Of a DNA stretch of 64,000 nucleotides, positions 7,978-16,323 are shown one piece after another. The position numbers were made by a program, and so were the translations under genes. Under the pieces are notes generated by a model, which did not search any database, was not told where the DNA came from, and saw only the letters and a program-made list of their open reading frames with translations. Origin of the DNA: Geobacteraceae bacterium (lineage in GTDB: Bacteria; Desulfobacterota; Desulfuromonadia; Geobacterales; Geobacteraceae); assembly GCA_024281055.1 (NCBI GenBank), contig JAMXLF010000087.1, forward strand, positions 1 through 64,000, read 5' to 3'. Every line of letters starts with the position of its first letter. Positions within the stretch are counted from its first letter, which is position 1.

Positions 7978-8002
7978 CGTTTCGATCGTGTCGTAGCGGT
8001 TC

Positions 8003-8575
8003 CTACCAGTTCTCCCCCAGGATCTCGAAGTGCGCCTTGGGGTGGTTGCAGGCCGGGCACCGTTCGAGGGCCTCGCTCCCTTCGTGGAGGTAGCCGCAGT
8101 TGCGGCAGCGCCAGACGACCGGCTCGTCGCGCCGGAAGACCCGGTCGTTCTCGATGTTCGTCAGGAGGCCCAGGTAGCGCTTCTCGTGCTGCTTTTCCGC
8201 GACGGCGATGGCCATGAACACCCCGGCGATCTGGGGGAACCCCTCCTCGCGGGCGATGGCGGCAAAGTCGGGGTACATGGAGGTGTGCTCGTAGTTCTCG
8301 CCGGCAGCGGCTTCCCGGAGGTTTTCCGCGGTGGTGCCGATCTTGCCGGCGGGGAAGGAGGCGGTTATCCTGGCATCGCCCCCTTCGAGGAACTTGAAGA
8401 GGCGCTTGGCGTGCTCCTTCTCCTGGTTGGCCGTCTCCTCGAAGATGTCGGCCATCTGGACGTACCCTTCGTTTCGTGCCTGGCCGGCGAAGTAGGTGTA
8501 GCGGTTGCGGGCCTGGCTCTCCCCGGCGAATGCCGTGAGTAAGTTCGTTTCCGTGCGGGACCCTTTCAAGCTCAT
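8003..8575 (-). CDS. rbr: Rubrerythrin
   Basis: A 190-residue rubrerythrin, the cytoplasmic non-haem diiron peroxidase that reduces hydrogen peroxide in anaerobes. The four-helix ferritin-like domain shows the diiron ligands in their usual motifs ([28 protein letters not shown]...[17 protein letters not shown]). The C-terminal rubredoxin-like domain has CRNC (about 157-160) and CPAC (about 172-175) for the Fe(SCys)4 centre, so the electron-transfer module is complete. I chose the ATG at 8575 because AGGAAGAGAG precedes it and the family begins at MSLKGSRTE. The frame extends further upstream without protein-like content. It is a single-gene unit with its own terminator. Confidence 0.95.
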   Translation of the reverse strand: MSLKGSRTETNLLTAFAGESQARNRYTYFAGQARNEGYVQMADIFEETANQEKEHAKRLFKFLEGGDARITASFPAGKIGTTAENLREAAAGENYEHTSMYPDFAAIAREEGFPQIAGVFMAIAVAEKQHEKRYLGLLTNIENDRVFRRDEPVVWRCRNCGYLHEGSEALERCPACNHPKAHFEILGENW

Positions 8576-8707
8576 GCGTTCTCTCTTCCTTTCTGATGTG
8601 GAGTAGGGGAAACCGTGACATCCAAAGTCTAACCCGGAAACGGCTGCCGCGCAACCACCTGGTCCGGTTTCTCTCAAATCATGGATGCATGCGTCCGGAA
8701 ACCTGCG

Positions 8708-9898
8708 TCAGGACCGCCTGTCGATTCGGCCGGCCCCCTTGCTGAGACGCGCCAGATGCTCCTGTGCGGTCGCGTCCCCCTGTTGGGCAGCCCGGTAGTA
8801 CCACATCAACGCTTCGCCCAAGTCCCGGGGAACCCCCTTCCCCTTTTCGTACAGATACCCGAGCCAGACCTGCGCTGTGGCGTTGCCCTGTTCGGCAGCC
8901 CGGCGGTACCATGCTGCCGCCTCGCCGAAGTCCCGGGGTACCCCCTTGCCCGTTGCATACAGGTAGCCGAGCCAGGCCTCCGCGGTGACGTCCTTCCGGT
9001 CGGCGGCCAGGCGGTACCATTTCGCCGCCTCGGCCAGGTCCTGCCGGGTACCCTTGCCTGTCGCTGACAGATAGCCGAGCCATGCCTGCGCCGCCTTGTT
9101 CTCCTGGTCGGCGGCCTTGCGGTACCACACCGCCGCCTCGCCGTAATCCTGGCGGACCCCGCTGCCGGCGAAGTAAAGGGAGCCGAGTCGCACCTGGGCC
9201 GCCGCGTCGCCTTCTTCTGCTATCTGTTTGATGCGGGCAGCCTGCGCGGCGGACAACTCATCGGGTTGACCGGCCGGTGCCTGCTGCCGGGGAGCCGGCG
9301 GCGGTGTGCAGCTGACGGCCGGGACGCTCCCGGGCATGGCCGGCTCCTTTTTCGCCACCCGCCGGGAGATGGCGGGCGCTCCGGTATGCTTGCCTTCGGG
9401 TGCGGCCAGCTTCACCGCCGGTCCGGCCAGCGGCGGAGGCGGTGCCATGTTCGGTGCGGCAGGGATGGAAGCTGCAGGTGAGGCGGCAGGGGGGGAGGTG
9501 GGTGCCGAAACGAAAAGGTGGACGGTGGAAATGGCCAGCGGAACGGCGAGAAGGCCAAGGAGAAGCAGCCGGCCGGGGCCGAACGGTTTTCTGCCGTCCG
9601 CGGACTCGACGGCTTTCCATGCGGTTGCGCGGGGGGAGGGGGGTGGGAAACCGGCTTCGTTCCCATCTTCCGGAGAACTCGACGGAGTTCCGGGAGAGAG
9701 GTGGAGCCCCTTTATGGCGCCATACGCCTCGTTGATCTCCCGGACCCTCTCCCGGGCCCTTTTCTGCCGGCGCGGCTCATCGGACAGGCGGTCGGGATGA
9801 AGCTGCGCCAGCGCGTGCACGTATGCCTGGTTGATCTCCTGCGCCGAGGATTCGGGTGTTACCCCAAGGAGCTTGTAGTAATGTTCCTGCGTGTCCAT
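8708..9898 (-). CDS. J-domain and Sel1-repeat membrane protein
   Basis: A 396-residue protein. Residues 5-65 are a J domain with the HPD triplet (AQLHPDRL), the contact site for DnaK-type chaperones. After an acidic, proline-rich linker there is one membrane helix at about 110-130 (LLLLGLLAVPLAISTVHLFV), then a long Pro/Ala-rich region and four to five Sel1-like repeats of 36 residues (for example GDAAAQVRLGSLYFAGSGVR). J domain and repeats are on opposite sides of the membrane by prediction, so the protein may recruit DnaK to the membrane while the repeats bind partners. The ATG at 9898 is preferred over a TTG three codons upstream. The gene lies 21 bp after tldD, in the same direction. Confidence 0.85.
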   Translation of the reverse strand: MDTQEHYYKLLGVTPESSAQEINQAYVHALAQLHPDRLSDEPRRQKRARERVREINEAYGAIKGLHLSPGTPSSSPEDGNEAGFPPPSPRATAWKAVESADGRKPFGPGRLLLLGLLAVPLAISTVHLFVSAPTSPPAASPAASIPAAPNMAPPPPLAGPAVKLAAPEGKHTGAPAISRRVAKKEPAMPGSVPAVSCTPPPAPRQQAPAGQPDELSAAQAARIKQIAEEGDAAAQVRLGSLYFAGSGVRQDYGEAAVWYRKAADQENKAAQAWLGYLSATGKGTRQDLAEAAKWYRLAADRKDVTAEAWLGYLYATGKGVPRDFGEAAAWYRRAAEQGNATAQVWLGYLYEKGKGVPRDLGEALMWYYRAAQQGDATAQEHLARLSKGAGRIDRRS

Positions 9899-9919
9899 GC
9901 TTCTCAACGGTCGTGGCGG

Positions 9920-11302
9920 TCAGGCTGCCCCGCCCACGGTGATCTCCGAAATGAGGAGGGTCGGCTGGGCGTCGGCGACCGGTACCCCCTGGCCGTCCTT
10001 GCCGCAGGTGCCGATGCCGAACCCCAGGTCGGAGCCCACCTGGACGATCTTCTTCAGGACGTCCGGACCGTTGCCGGTAAGGGTAGCCCCCCGCACCGGT
10101 TCGCCGATGGCGCCGTTGTCGATGAGGTACCCCTCGGAGACCTCGAAGACGAAATCGCCGTTCACCGTGTTGACCTGGCCGCCACCCATCTTCCGGACGA
10201 ACAGTCCCTTCGAAACGCCGCGGATGATCGATTCCGGCGCTGAGGCGCCCGGCGCGATGAGGGTGTTGGACATGCGGACGATGGGCTTGGTCTGGTAGGA
10301 CTCCCGCCGGCCGTTGCCGGTGGAGGCGCAGCCGTCCTTCATGGCGGTGAGGCGGTCGTAGAGGTATCCCTTGAGGATGCCGTTTTCCACGAGAATGGTC
10401 TTCTCTCCTGGCGTCCCTTCGTCGTCGAAGGCGAAAGAGCCGCGCACAAAGGGGATGGTGGCGTCGTCGATGACGGTGACCAGCGGCGAGGCGACCTGCT
10501 CGCCGACCTTCCCCGTGTAGACCGACATCCCCGCCTGGGCCAGGTCCGCTTCGAGGCCGTGGCCGATGGCCTCGTGGACCATGGTCCCTCCCGCCTCGGA
10601 GGAGAGGACCACCGGCATCATCCCCCCCGGGGCCTTGCGGGCCGCGAGCATCATGACCGCCCGGTTCGCCGCGGCCAGGGCGATCTCCTCGGGGCTCTTC
10701 TCGGAAAAGATCTCGAACCCCCGCACGCCCCCAAGCGGTTCGTACCCGGTCTGGATCACGTCGCCGTCTGTCGCCACCACCTGGGTGAGGAAGACGGTGC
10801 CGGTGCGGTTCGTTTCGATGAACTCCCCCAGGGAATTGGCGATCTGGGTCCGGACCATGCCGTCCCGGTAGACCACCATGACCTGCCGGACCCGGCTGTC
10901 CACTCCCCGCGCGGTCCGCTCGGCCCGGGTGACGAGGGCGATCTTGTCCTGGAGCGGCACTCCGGCGGGGGGGAGGGCGATGGGAAAACCGGCCGCCACC
11001 AGTTTGGGACGGAGGTCGATGACCCGGTCAAAGGCCTTTCCGGCCACCGCCCGGCTGACCGTGGCCGCCAGTTCGAGGAGGGTGGCTTCGGTCACCTCGT
11101 TGGTGAAGGCGTAGGCGGTCCGCAGGTCGGAGATGACCCGGATGCCGACCCCGCGGTCGGTTCCGGCCAGCACCTTCTCGATCTTGCCGTCCTCGCAGAC
11201 GATGGACGTGCTCGACCCCTCCTCGCAGTAGAGGTCGGCAAACTCGCCGCCGGCGGCCAGCGCCCGGCGCAGGATCCGGGAAACATCGACGGAATCAAGC
11301 AT
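9920..11302 (-). CDS. tldD: TldD metalloprotease subunit
   Basis: A 460-residue TldD-type protein. The metal site motif HEAIGHGLEAD (HExxxH form, about residue 238) and the C-terminal family segments (GIGTCGKDGQGVPV near the end) are present, and the length is typical. TldD pairs with TldE/PmbA to form a protease that trims unfolded peptides in modified-peptide maturation and CcdA degradation; TldE is not in this window. The gene begins 3 nt after the stop of a DUF4911 gene, so the two are translationally linked, and the J-domain gene follows. Confidence 0.95.
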   Translation of the reverse strand: MLDSVDVSRILRRALAAGGEFADLYCEEGSSTSIVCEDGKIEKVLAGTDRGVGIRVISDLRTAYAFTNEVTEATLLELAATVSRAVAGKAFDRVIDLRPKLVAAGFPIALPPAGVPLQDKIALVTRAERTARGVDSRVRQVMVVYRDGMVRTQIANSLGEFIETNRTGTVFLTQVVATDGDVIQTGYEPLGGVRGFEIFSEKSPEEIALAAANRAVMMLAARKAPGGMMPVVLSSEAGGTMVHEAIGHGLEADLAQAGMSVYTGKVGEQVASPLVTVIDDATIPFVRGSFAFDDEGTPGEKTILVENGILKGYLYDRLTAMKDGCASTGNGRRESYQTKPIVRMSNTLIAPGASAPESIIRGVSKGLFVRKMGGGQVNTVNGDFVFEVSEGYLIDNGAIGEPVRGATLTGNGPDVLKKIVQVGSDLGFGIGTCGKDGQGVPVADAQPTLLISEITVGGAA

Positions 11303-11305
11303 GAA

Positions 11306-11545
11306 TCACACCTCCCCGGCGTCAGGCGGAAGCGCCGTTTCAATTATGGGGATTTCTTCGCGGAGGGCCTCGATGAGGGCGTCGACGTCCGCGGCGCACC
11401 ACGGAAAGGTGCTGATCCTGACGAGGGTCGCGTCCTTCTCCACGGTGCTGAGGGTGGACAACCCCTCGTAGGCTTCCAGGATGAACTTCAGGTATACCAG
11501 ATCGCGACGGTCAAGCCGGAAGTATCTCGTGCAGGCGACGGCCAT
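11306..11545 (-). CDS. DUF4911 family protein
   Basis: A small protein that I place in DUF4911, a family I associate with Geobacter relatives, on the segment RYFRLDRRDLVYLKFILEAYEGLSTLSTVE and the acidic C-terminus. I chose the ATG at 11545 (MAVACTRYFRL, 79 residues) because GGAGA lies 6 nt upstream. The open frame continues to a TTG at 11602, with other ATGs at 11578 and 11566, so a longer form cannot be excluded. Function is unknown. It is the first gene of an operon with tldD, which suggests a role related to TldD or simple co-expression. Confidence 0.75.
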   Translation of the reverse strand: MAVACTRYFRLDRRDLVYLKFILEAYEGLSTLSTVEKDATLVRISTFPWCAADVDALIEALREEIPIIETALPPDAGEV

Positions 11546-11852
11546 ATCGTTCTCCACAACAGGCATGGTGAAATTCATACCACGGGGTATCCCAAAAGAC
11601 AATCTAAATGTAAAATAGTAATAAAGTCAGTATGTTGTGAAGAATTGCGCCTGAAGCGCCGAGGGGAGTTGCGGGATAGTGACGAAAAAATTAAAGTAAA
11701 AGTAGATTAATCGACTTGTAATGCCTTGGTTTGTATGGTATTTTTTCGTCATTAGCGTGCCGAATTTGGTCTGCCGGCCATTCGGCAGGTCAGCCTGTCC
11801 GCAGACGTGTTGCAGCAAGGAAACGGCATCTCTTTAACAGTCAAGGGGCAGC
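11546..11852. other. Divergent intergenic region before the PilZ operon
   Basis: About 300 bp between the DUF4911 gene (minus) and the PilZ gene (plus). The middle (11610-11760) is AT-rich and presumably holds promoters for both directions. A candidate plus-strand promoter is at 11716-11744. No further gene was seen. Confidence 0.5.
11716..11744 (+). promoter_or_regulatory. Candidate promoter of the PilZ/HD-GYP operon
   Basis: TTGTAA and TATTTT are separated by 17 nt in the AT-rich part of the intergenic region. The boxes match consensus only partly. Confidence 0.35.
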
Positions 11853-11885
11853 ATGTATAATCTCAACCCCAGTGTACCGAGATAG
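11853..11885 (+). other. In-frame mini-ORF before the PilZ gene
   Basis: AAGGGGCAGC, a good ribosome site, precedes an ATG that opens a 10-codon frame (MYNLNPSVPR) ending in TAG. The PilZ gene start lies one codon further on in the same frame. The mini-ORF could be a leader peptide that couples translation. Alternatively, the TAG could be a mutation or read error that cuts off the true N-terminus of the PilZ protein, whose own ATG has only a weak ribosome site. Confidence 0.4.
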
Positions 11886-11888
11886 AGA

Positions 11889-13940
11889 ATGGGCGTCCCG
11901 AACGGAGTCTCCCATCTCCTTTCTGTCGACACGGGCCATGACCAGGCGCACGGGAAAAGTGTCAGCAGACGGCACCTGGTCAATAGGCTCAATTATCTCA
12001 ATTTCCAGGACCGCTCGATCCAGGTCAACTTCAAGCACAAGAAATACGGCACCATCATCTCCTGCCAGGCGAAACCCCTCCCCTGCGCGGAAGACCGCCT
12101 CGACTGCACCTGGGCAGAGCCCACCGCACCCGGTCTGATCCCGCCAGACTACGCCTTGCACAATCTGTGCGTCGCCGACGATGCCAGGCTCCTCCTCGTC
12201 AAGCCCGAGCTCATCGCCATCAGCGACCGGCTCATAAGCTTCAGGCTGCCGGAGGCGTGTGACGAAGTCGAGCTTCGCAAGATGCGACGATACCCGTGCG
12301 ACGGCATGCCGGTGAAATTCATGCAGCAGAGCGCCCTCTTCGACGGCCGTCTCATGGATTTCAGCGCCCGTGCGTTCCGGGTCGAGATAACGGCAGCCCC
12401 CCCCCAGACCTTCCAATGGGTCAATCCCGACCTTCCGGTGAGTCTCGTCATCAGCGACGGTCCGGAACATCTCTATTCGGGGGAGTGTCGCATCGTGCGG
12501 CAGAGCGGCGGCGAACAAACAAGGACCTTTGTCCTGGAACCGCTCAGCGACCAGATACGCAGGTTCCCCCCGAAGGAATTCCGCAGCTTGCGGCTGCGGC
12601 TCGTCCCGGCTCCGGATGTCGTCTTTCGCCACCCGTTCACGAAGAAGACCGTCAACCTGAAGACCTACGACCTGTCGGGCTCGGGGTTTTCCGTGGTGGA
12701 AGACCGGTACGAGTCGGTGCTGGCGCCAGGGCTGATGATTCCCGTCCTGGAGCTCAATTACGCCAACAGCTTCCGGCTGACGTGCCGTGCCCAGGTCATT
12801 TACCGCAACGTTCCCGAGGAGGGGAGCGACGACTCCCGGGTGAAATGCGGCCTTGCCATTCTCGACATGGACGCCGGGGACCACGTGCGGTACCTGGCGC
12901 TCCTGCACCAGGCGGCGGACGGAAGGTCGTACCTCTGCAACGACGTGGACCTGGATGTCCTGTGGCAGTTCTTCTTCGAATCCGGTTTCATCTATCCGCA
13001 GAAATACGCCTTCCTCCAGGCGAACAAGGAAAAGCTGAAGGATACGTTCGCACGGCTCTACAACCGCCATCCCCGGATCGCCAGGCACTTCGTCTACCAG
13101 GACGGGGGGGTAATCCTCGGCCACATCGCCATGGTCCGCTTTTACACCGATTCATGGCTGATTCACCACCACGCCGCCAGCAAGGCGAGATCCAGCCGGG
13201 CCGGTCTGATGGTCCTGAAGCAGATCAGTGACTACGTCAACGATCTCCACAACCTTTTGTCCGCCCATCTGCGGTACGTGTTCTGTTATTTCCGACCGGA
13301 CAACAAGTTTCCCAACAGGGTCTTCGGCGGGTTTGCCAGGGATTTGAACGATCCCGCAGGCTGCTCCCTGGATTCTTTCGCCTATTTCCACTTCCAGAGG
13401 CCGCTGCAGATGCGGGACGATATGTCCGGTCCGTGGGAGATGGTGCCGACCCGGCCCGAAGACCTGGCGGAACTGGAAAGCTGGTACGCACAGGAGTCGG
13501 GCGGGCTCATGCTCGACGCCCTCGACCTGGCACCGGCGGCGATTGACCGCGAACAGCTCTCGCAGGAGTACCGGGAGCTCGGTTTCAGGCGGGAGAGCCA
13601 CCTCTTTTCCCTGAAGCTGGCCGGCAGCCTCAAGGCGGTCATCATGGTCAACGTTTCGGATCCCGGTTTGAACCTGTCGAACTTCACCAGCTGCACGAAA
13701 GTCATCGTCCTCGATGGCGAGGACCTCCCGGGGGGCATCCTGTCCGCAGCGCTGGCCCGGGTATCCGCAACCTACGAGGAGAACGGGATGCCGGTTCTTC
13801 TCTATCCGGTGCACTACGCGGAACGCACGGGAATCCCCTACGAAAAGATCTATACCATGTGGACGTTGAATCTGCGCTATCTCGACCACTATTTCCGGTT
13901 CTGTGCGGAGCTGTTCCGTCAGAGCGACAGAACCTCTTAG
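11889..13940 (+). CDS. PilZ-domain protein with long C-terminal region
   Basis: A 683-residue protein with a YcgR-like N-terminus (NRLNYLNFQDRSIQVNFK at about 32-50). Two PilZ-like segments follow. The first has RRYPCDG and DFSARAF (about 131-160). The second has the clearer c-di-GMP signature, RLRLVPAP followed by DLSGSGFSVVED (about 232-275). The remaining 340 residues contain no motif that I can name firmly; the organisation of strands and the segments LIHHHAASKARSSRAGLMVL and LLYPVHYAERTGIPY hint at an acetyltransferase-like fold. It is followed after 49 bp by an HD-GYP/PilZ gene, so a c-di-GMP-responsive role is likely. Confidence 0.7.
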   Translation: MGVPNGVSHLLSVDTGHDQAHGKSVSRRHLVNRLNYLNFQDRSIQVNFKHKKYGTIISCQAKPLPCAEDRLDCTWAEPTAPGLIPPDYALHNLCVADDARLLLVKPELIAISDRLISFRLPEACDEVELRKMRRYPCDGMPVKFMQQSALFDGRLMDFSARAFRVEITAAPPQTFQWVNPDLPVSLVISDGPEHLYSGECRIVRQSGGEQTRTFVLEPLSDQIRRFPPKEFRSLRLRLVPAPDVVFRHPFTKKTVNLKTYDLSGSGFSVVEDRYESVLAPGLMIPVLELNYANSFRLTCRAQVIYRNVPEEGSDDSRVKCGLAILDMDAGDHVRYLALLHQAADGRSYLCNDVDLDVLWQFFFESGFIYPQKYAFLQANKEKLKDTFARLYNRHPRIARHFVYQDGGVILGHIAMVRFYTDSWLIHHHAASKARSSRAGLMVLKQISDYVNDLHNLLSAHLRYVFCYFRPDNKFPNRVFGGFARDLNDPAGCSLDSFAYFHFQRPLQMRDDMSGPWEMVPTRPEDLAELESWYAQESGGLMLDALDLAPAAIDREQLSQEYRELGFRRESHLFSLKLAGSLKAVIMVNVSDPGLNLSNFTSCTKVIVLDGEDLPGGILSAALARVSATYEENGMPVLLYPVHYAERTGIPYEKIYTMWTLNLRYLDHYFRFCAELFRQSDRTS

Positions 13941-13989
13941 TTTCTCATCCGGAGTTTCCGGATGGACACCACTTAGCCCCGGAGTTGAC

Positions 13990-16287
13990 ATGGAGCCAAT
14001 ACAGCAGGACAGCGAGCTCTACAATAGCAGGATCATCGATGCATACATCAAGCTGATCAAGAGCAAGTACGGTTTCGTCAATGTCGGCGAGCTTCTGGAC
14101 TACGCCGGCATGAAGGCTTACGAAATCGCCGACCAGGGGCACTGGTTCAACCAGGCGCAGGTCGACCGTTTCTATGAAAAGCTCGTTCACCTGACCGGCA
14201 ATGCGAACATAGCCCGGGAAGCCGGGCGGTATGCGGCATCGCCCGATGCCCTCGGCGTAATGAGGCAGTACGCCCTCGGGTTGATCGACCCCGCCAATGC
14301 CTTTGCCCTGATCGACAAGGCGTCGTCCAACTTCATCCGCTCGGCGGTCTATGAATCGAAGAGAATAGCGGCCAACGGTGTCGAGATCGTGGTGACCCCG
14401 CTGGCAGGCGTGCATGAAAAGCCGTTCCAGTGCGACAACAGGATCGGTTTTTTCGAAGCGATCGTCCTGTTGTTCAACGACAAGCTCCCCGTCATCCGGC
14501 ATACCGAGTGCGTATTCCGTGGAGGGGCACAGTGCCGCTACACCGTTACCTGGGAAGTGCCACAGTCGGTGTACCTGGCGAAGCTCCGCAACCGGTCGGC
14601 GGCGCTCCTCACGGCGGTCAACCTGGGCCTTCTCGCCGGGGGGCGCTGGACGCTCCTGGAGTGGGCCGTTCCGCTCTCCGCCATATTCCTCTCCCTGCAG
14701 GCGTTCGTCGTCGCCAGGAGCGAAAAGAAAGAGCTCCTCAAGAGCCTCGACTGCACCAAGGATTCCATCGACCGACTGCTCGAACAGATCAACATCAACT
14801 ACAACAACGCCCTCATGACCAATGAGATCGGCCAGGCGCTCAGCACCCATACGAGCACGGAGGACATCCTGGCGAATGTCATCCAGATCATGGAGAAACG
14901 GCTCGATTATGATCGCGGCCTGATCCTGCTCGCCAACCCGGAAAGAACCAAGCTGGTGCTCCATGCCGGCTTCGGCTATTCCGACGACCACCAGGGGCTG
15001 TTCGACAAGCCGTCCTTCCACCTGGACCGGCCCGAATCGAAGGGGATATTCATCACCTGTTTCCGGGAACAGAAGCCGTTCCTGATTAACGATCTGAACG
15101 ATATCGAGGAAACCCTGTCGCCGCGCAGCCTGGCCTTCGCGAAAATTCTGGGGACCCGCTCATTCATCTGCTGTCCCATCGTCCGTGAGGACAGCTCCCT
15201 CGGCATCCTCGCCGTCGACAACGTCAAGTCGAAGCGGCCCCTGGTCCAGAGCGACATGAGCTTGCTGATGGGGATAGCCTCCGTTGTCGCGGTGAGCATC
15301 CGCAACGCGGAGCTCATCGAGGCCCGGGTCCGGCAGTTCAATTCCGTCATCCAGGTCCTGGCCGCCAGCATAGATGCCCGCGATTCCCTGACCGCCGGGC
15401 ACTCGGAGAAGGTGACCGAGTATGCGCTCGGCATCAGCACCGAACTGGGGCTGTCCACCGATTACCGCGACATGATCCGGGTGGCGTCGCTGCTCCACGA
15501 CTACGGCAAGATCGGGGTACCCGACGCCATCCTGAAAAAGGAGGGGCGGCTGACGGCCGAGGAGTACGAGATCGTCAAGACCCATTCGGACCGCACCAGG
15601 GAGATCCTGTCCCAGATCGATTTCGAGGGGCTTTACTGCGAGGTCCCGGAGATCGCCGGGTCGCACCATGAAAAGATCGACGGCGGCGGCTACCCCAGGG
15701 GGCTCAAGGGGAAGGACATTCCGTTGGGTGCCAAGATCATCGCGGTGGCGGACTACTTCGAGGCTATCACGGCCAAGCGCCACTATCGCGACCCGATGCC
15801 CGTCGAAGCCGCCTTCGCGCTGCTGCGGGCGGGTAGCGGCACCCATTTCGAGGCCAGGATGGTCGAGGCCCTCATCGCCTACTATACCAAGACCTACCAG
15901 AACAAGAGGCCGAACATCTCCCTCGTTGAGCCGAGACGCCGCCGGGTCAGGGTGCCGTGCCGGACCCCGGTATTCATCCGGCTGAACGGCAAGACCTCAT
16001 CCGCGACCACCGAGGATATCAGTGCCAGCGGCATCTATGTGGCCACCGATCACGAGGCGCGGGAAGGGCTGCCGGTCGACCTCTCCATTGCCCTGCCGGT
16101 CGCCTCGTCGACGATAGTTCAGGCAAAGGGACGGGTCGCCTGGGTGAACAGCAAGCGTTCGCGGCGAAAGCCGGACTTCCCGGCCGGGTTCGGCGTGGAA
16201 TTGCTGGAGTTTAAAGAGGCTACGGAAGAGATATTCAGGACCTTCATGAGCAGCTATCCTTCATCATGCGCCCAGGGGGCTCCCTAG
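13990..16287 (+). CDS. GAF, HD-GYP and PilZ signalling protein
   Basis: A 765-residue protein that starts at ATG 13990 (GGAG five bases upstream). Domains in order: an N-terminal sensory part ending in FRGGAQCRYTVTWE (about 175-190), like V4R-type or haem-NO-binding-associated sensors; two membrane helices at about 200-245; a GAF domain at about 290-440; an HD-GYP phosphodiesterase domain at about 450-630 with HDYGKIGVPD and HHEKIDGGGYP; and a C-terminal PilZ domain (RRRRVRVPCR then DISASGIYV). It probably hydrolyses c-di-GMP or a related cyclic dinucleotide, with the PilZ domain sensing the product or substrate. Its stop codon lies in a palindrome that also holds the stop of the convergent gene. 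Confidence 0.9.
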   Translation: MEPIQQDSELYNSRIIDAYIKLIKSKYGFVNVGELLDYAGMKAYEIADQGHWFNQAQVDRFYEKLVHLTGNANIAREAGRYAASPDALGVMRQYALGLIDPANAFALIDKASSNFIRSAVYESKRIAANGVEIVVTPLAGVHEKPFQCDNRIGFFEAIVLLFNDKLPVIRHTECVFRGGAQCRYTVTWEVPQSVYLAKLRNRSAALLTAVNLGLLAGGRWTLLEWAVPLSAIFLSLQAFVVARSEKKELLKSLDCTKDSIDRLLEQININYNNALMTNEIGQALSTHTSTEDILANVIQIMEKRLDYDRGLILLANPERTKLVLHAGFGYSDDHQGLFDKPSFHLDRPESKGIFITCFREQKPFLINDLNDIEETLSPRSLAFAKILGTRSFICCPIVREDSSLGILAVDNVKSKRPLVQSDMSLLMGIASVVAVSIRNAELIEARVRQFNSVIQVLAASIDARDSLTAGHSEKVTEYALGISTELGLSTDYRDMIRVASLLHDYGKIGVPDAILKKEGRLTAEEYEIVKTHSDRTREILSQIDFEGLYCEVPEIAGSHHEKIDGGGYPRGLKGKDIPLGAKIIAVADYFEAITAKRHYRDPMPVEAAFALLRAGSGTHFEARMVEALIAYYTKTYQNKRPNISLVEPRRRRVRVPCRTPVFIRLNGKTSSATTEDISASGIYVATDHEAREGLPVDLSIALPVASSTIVQAKGRVAWVNSKRSRRKPDFPAGFGVELLEFKEATEEIFRTFMSSYPSSCAQGAP

Positions 16288-16323
16288 TGTCACGTGCGGC
16301 GAACTAACCGCACGGGACACTAG
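16284..16323. repeat. CTAG palindrome holding both convergent stop codons
   Basis: Arms of 16 nt (16284-16299 and 16308-16323) match at 15 positions around an 8-nt loop CGAACTAA. The TAG stop of the HD-GYP gene (16285-16287) lies in the left arm, and the TAG stop of the convergent methyltransferase gene (minus strand 16322-16320) lies in the right arm. It can act as a bidirectional terminator hairpin, although it lacks T-runs. Confidence 0.75.

Larger units (their letters stand above)
7674..8002 (-). other. Intergenic region upstream of the DUF4424 gene
   Basis: About 330 bp without a gene. From the rubrerythrin side it holds the rubrerythrin terminator (7949-7977), a 42-nt hairpin repeat (7872-7913) whose twin lies at 47736-47777, and a short inverted repeat around 7778-7802 (GGCAT...ATGCC arms). 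A TATAGT box near 7790 on the minus strand may be part of the DUF4424 promoter, but no convincing -35 box was found. Confidence 0.5.

Noticed and set aside
7857-8654. 265-residue open frame overlapping rubrerythrin
   Set aside because: Out-of-frame shadow of rubrerythrin that runs through its terminator.
10559-11710. 383-residue open frame opposite tldD
   Set aside because: Antisense shadow of a GC-rich gene with no ribosome site or domain.
11841-13124. 427-residue open frame opposite the PilZ gene
   Set aside because: Antisense shadow; the plus-strand frame carries clear PilZ motifs.
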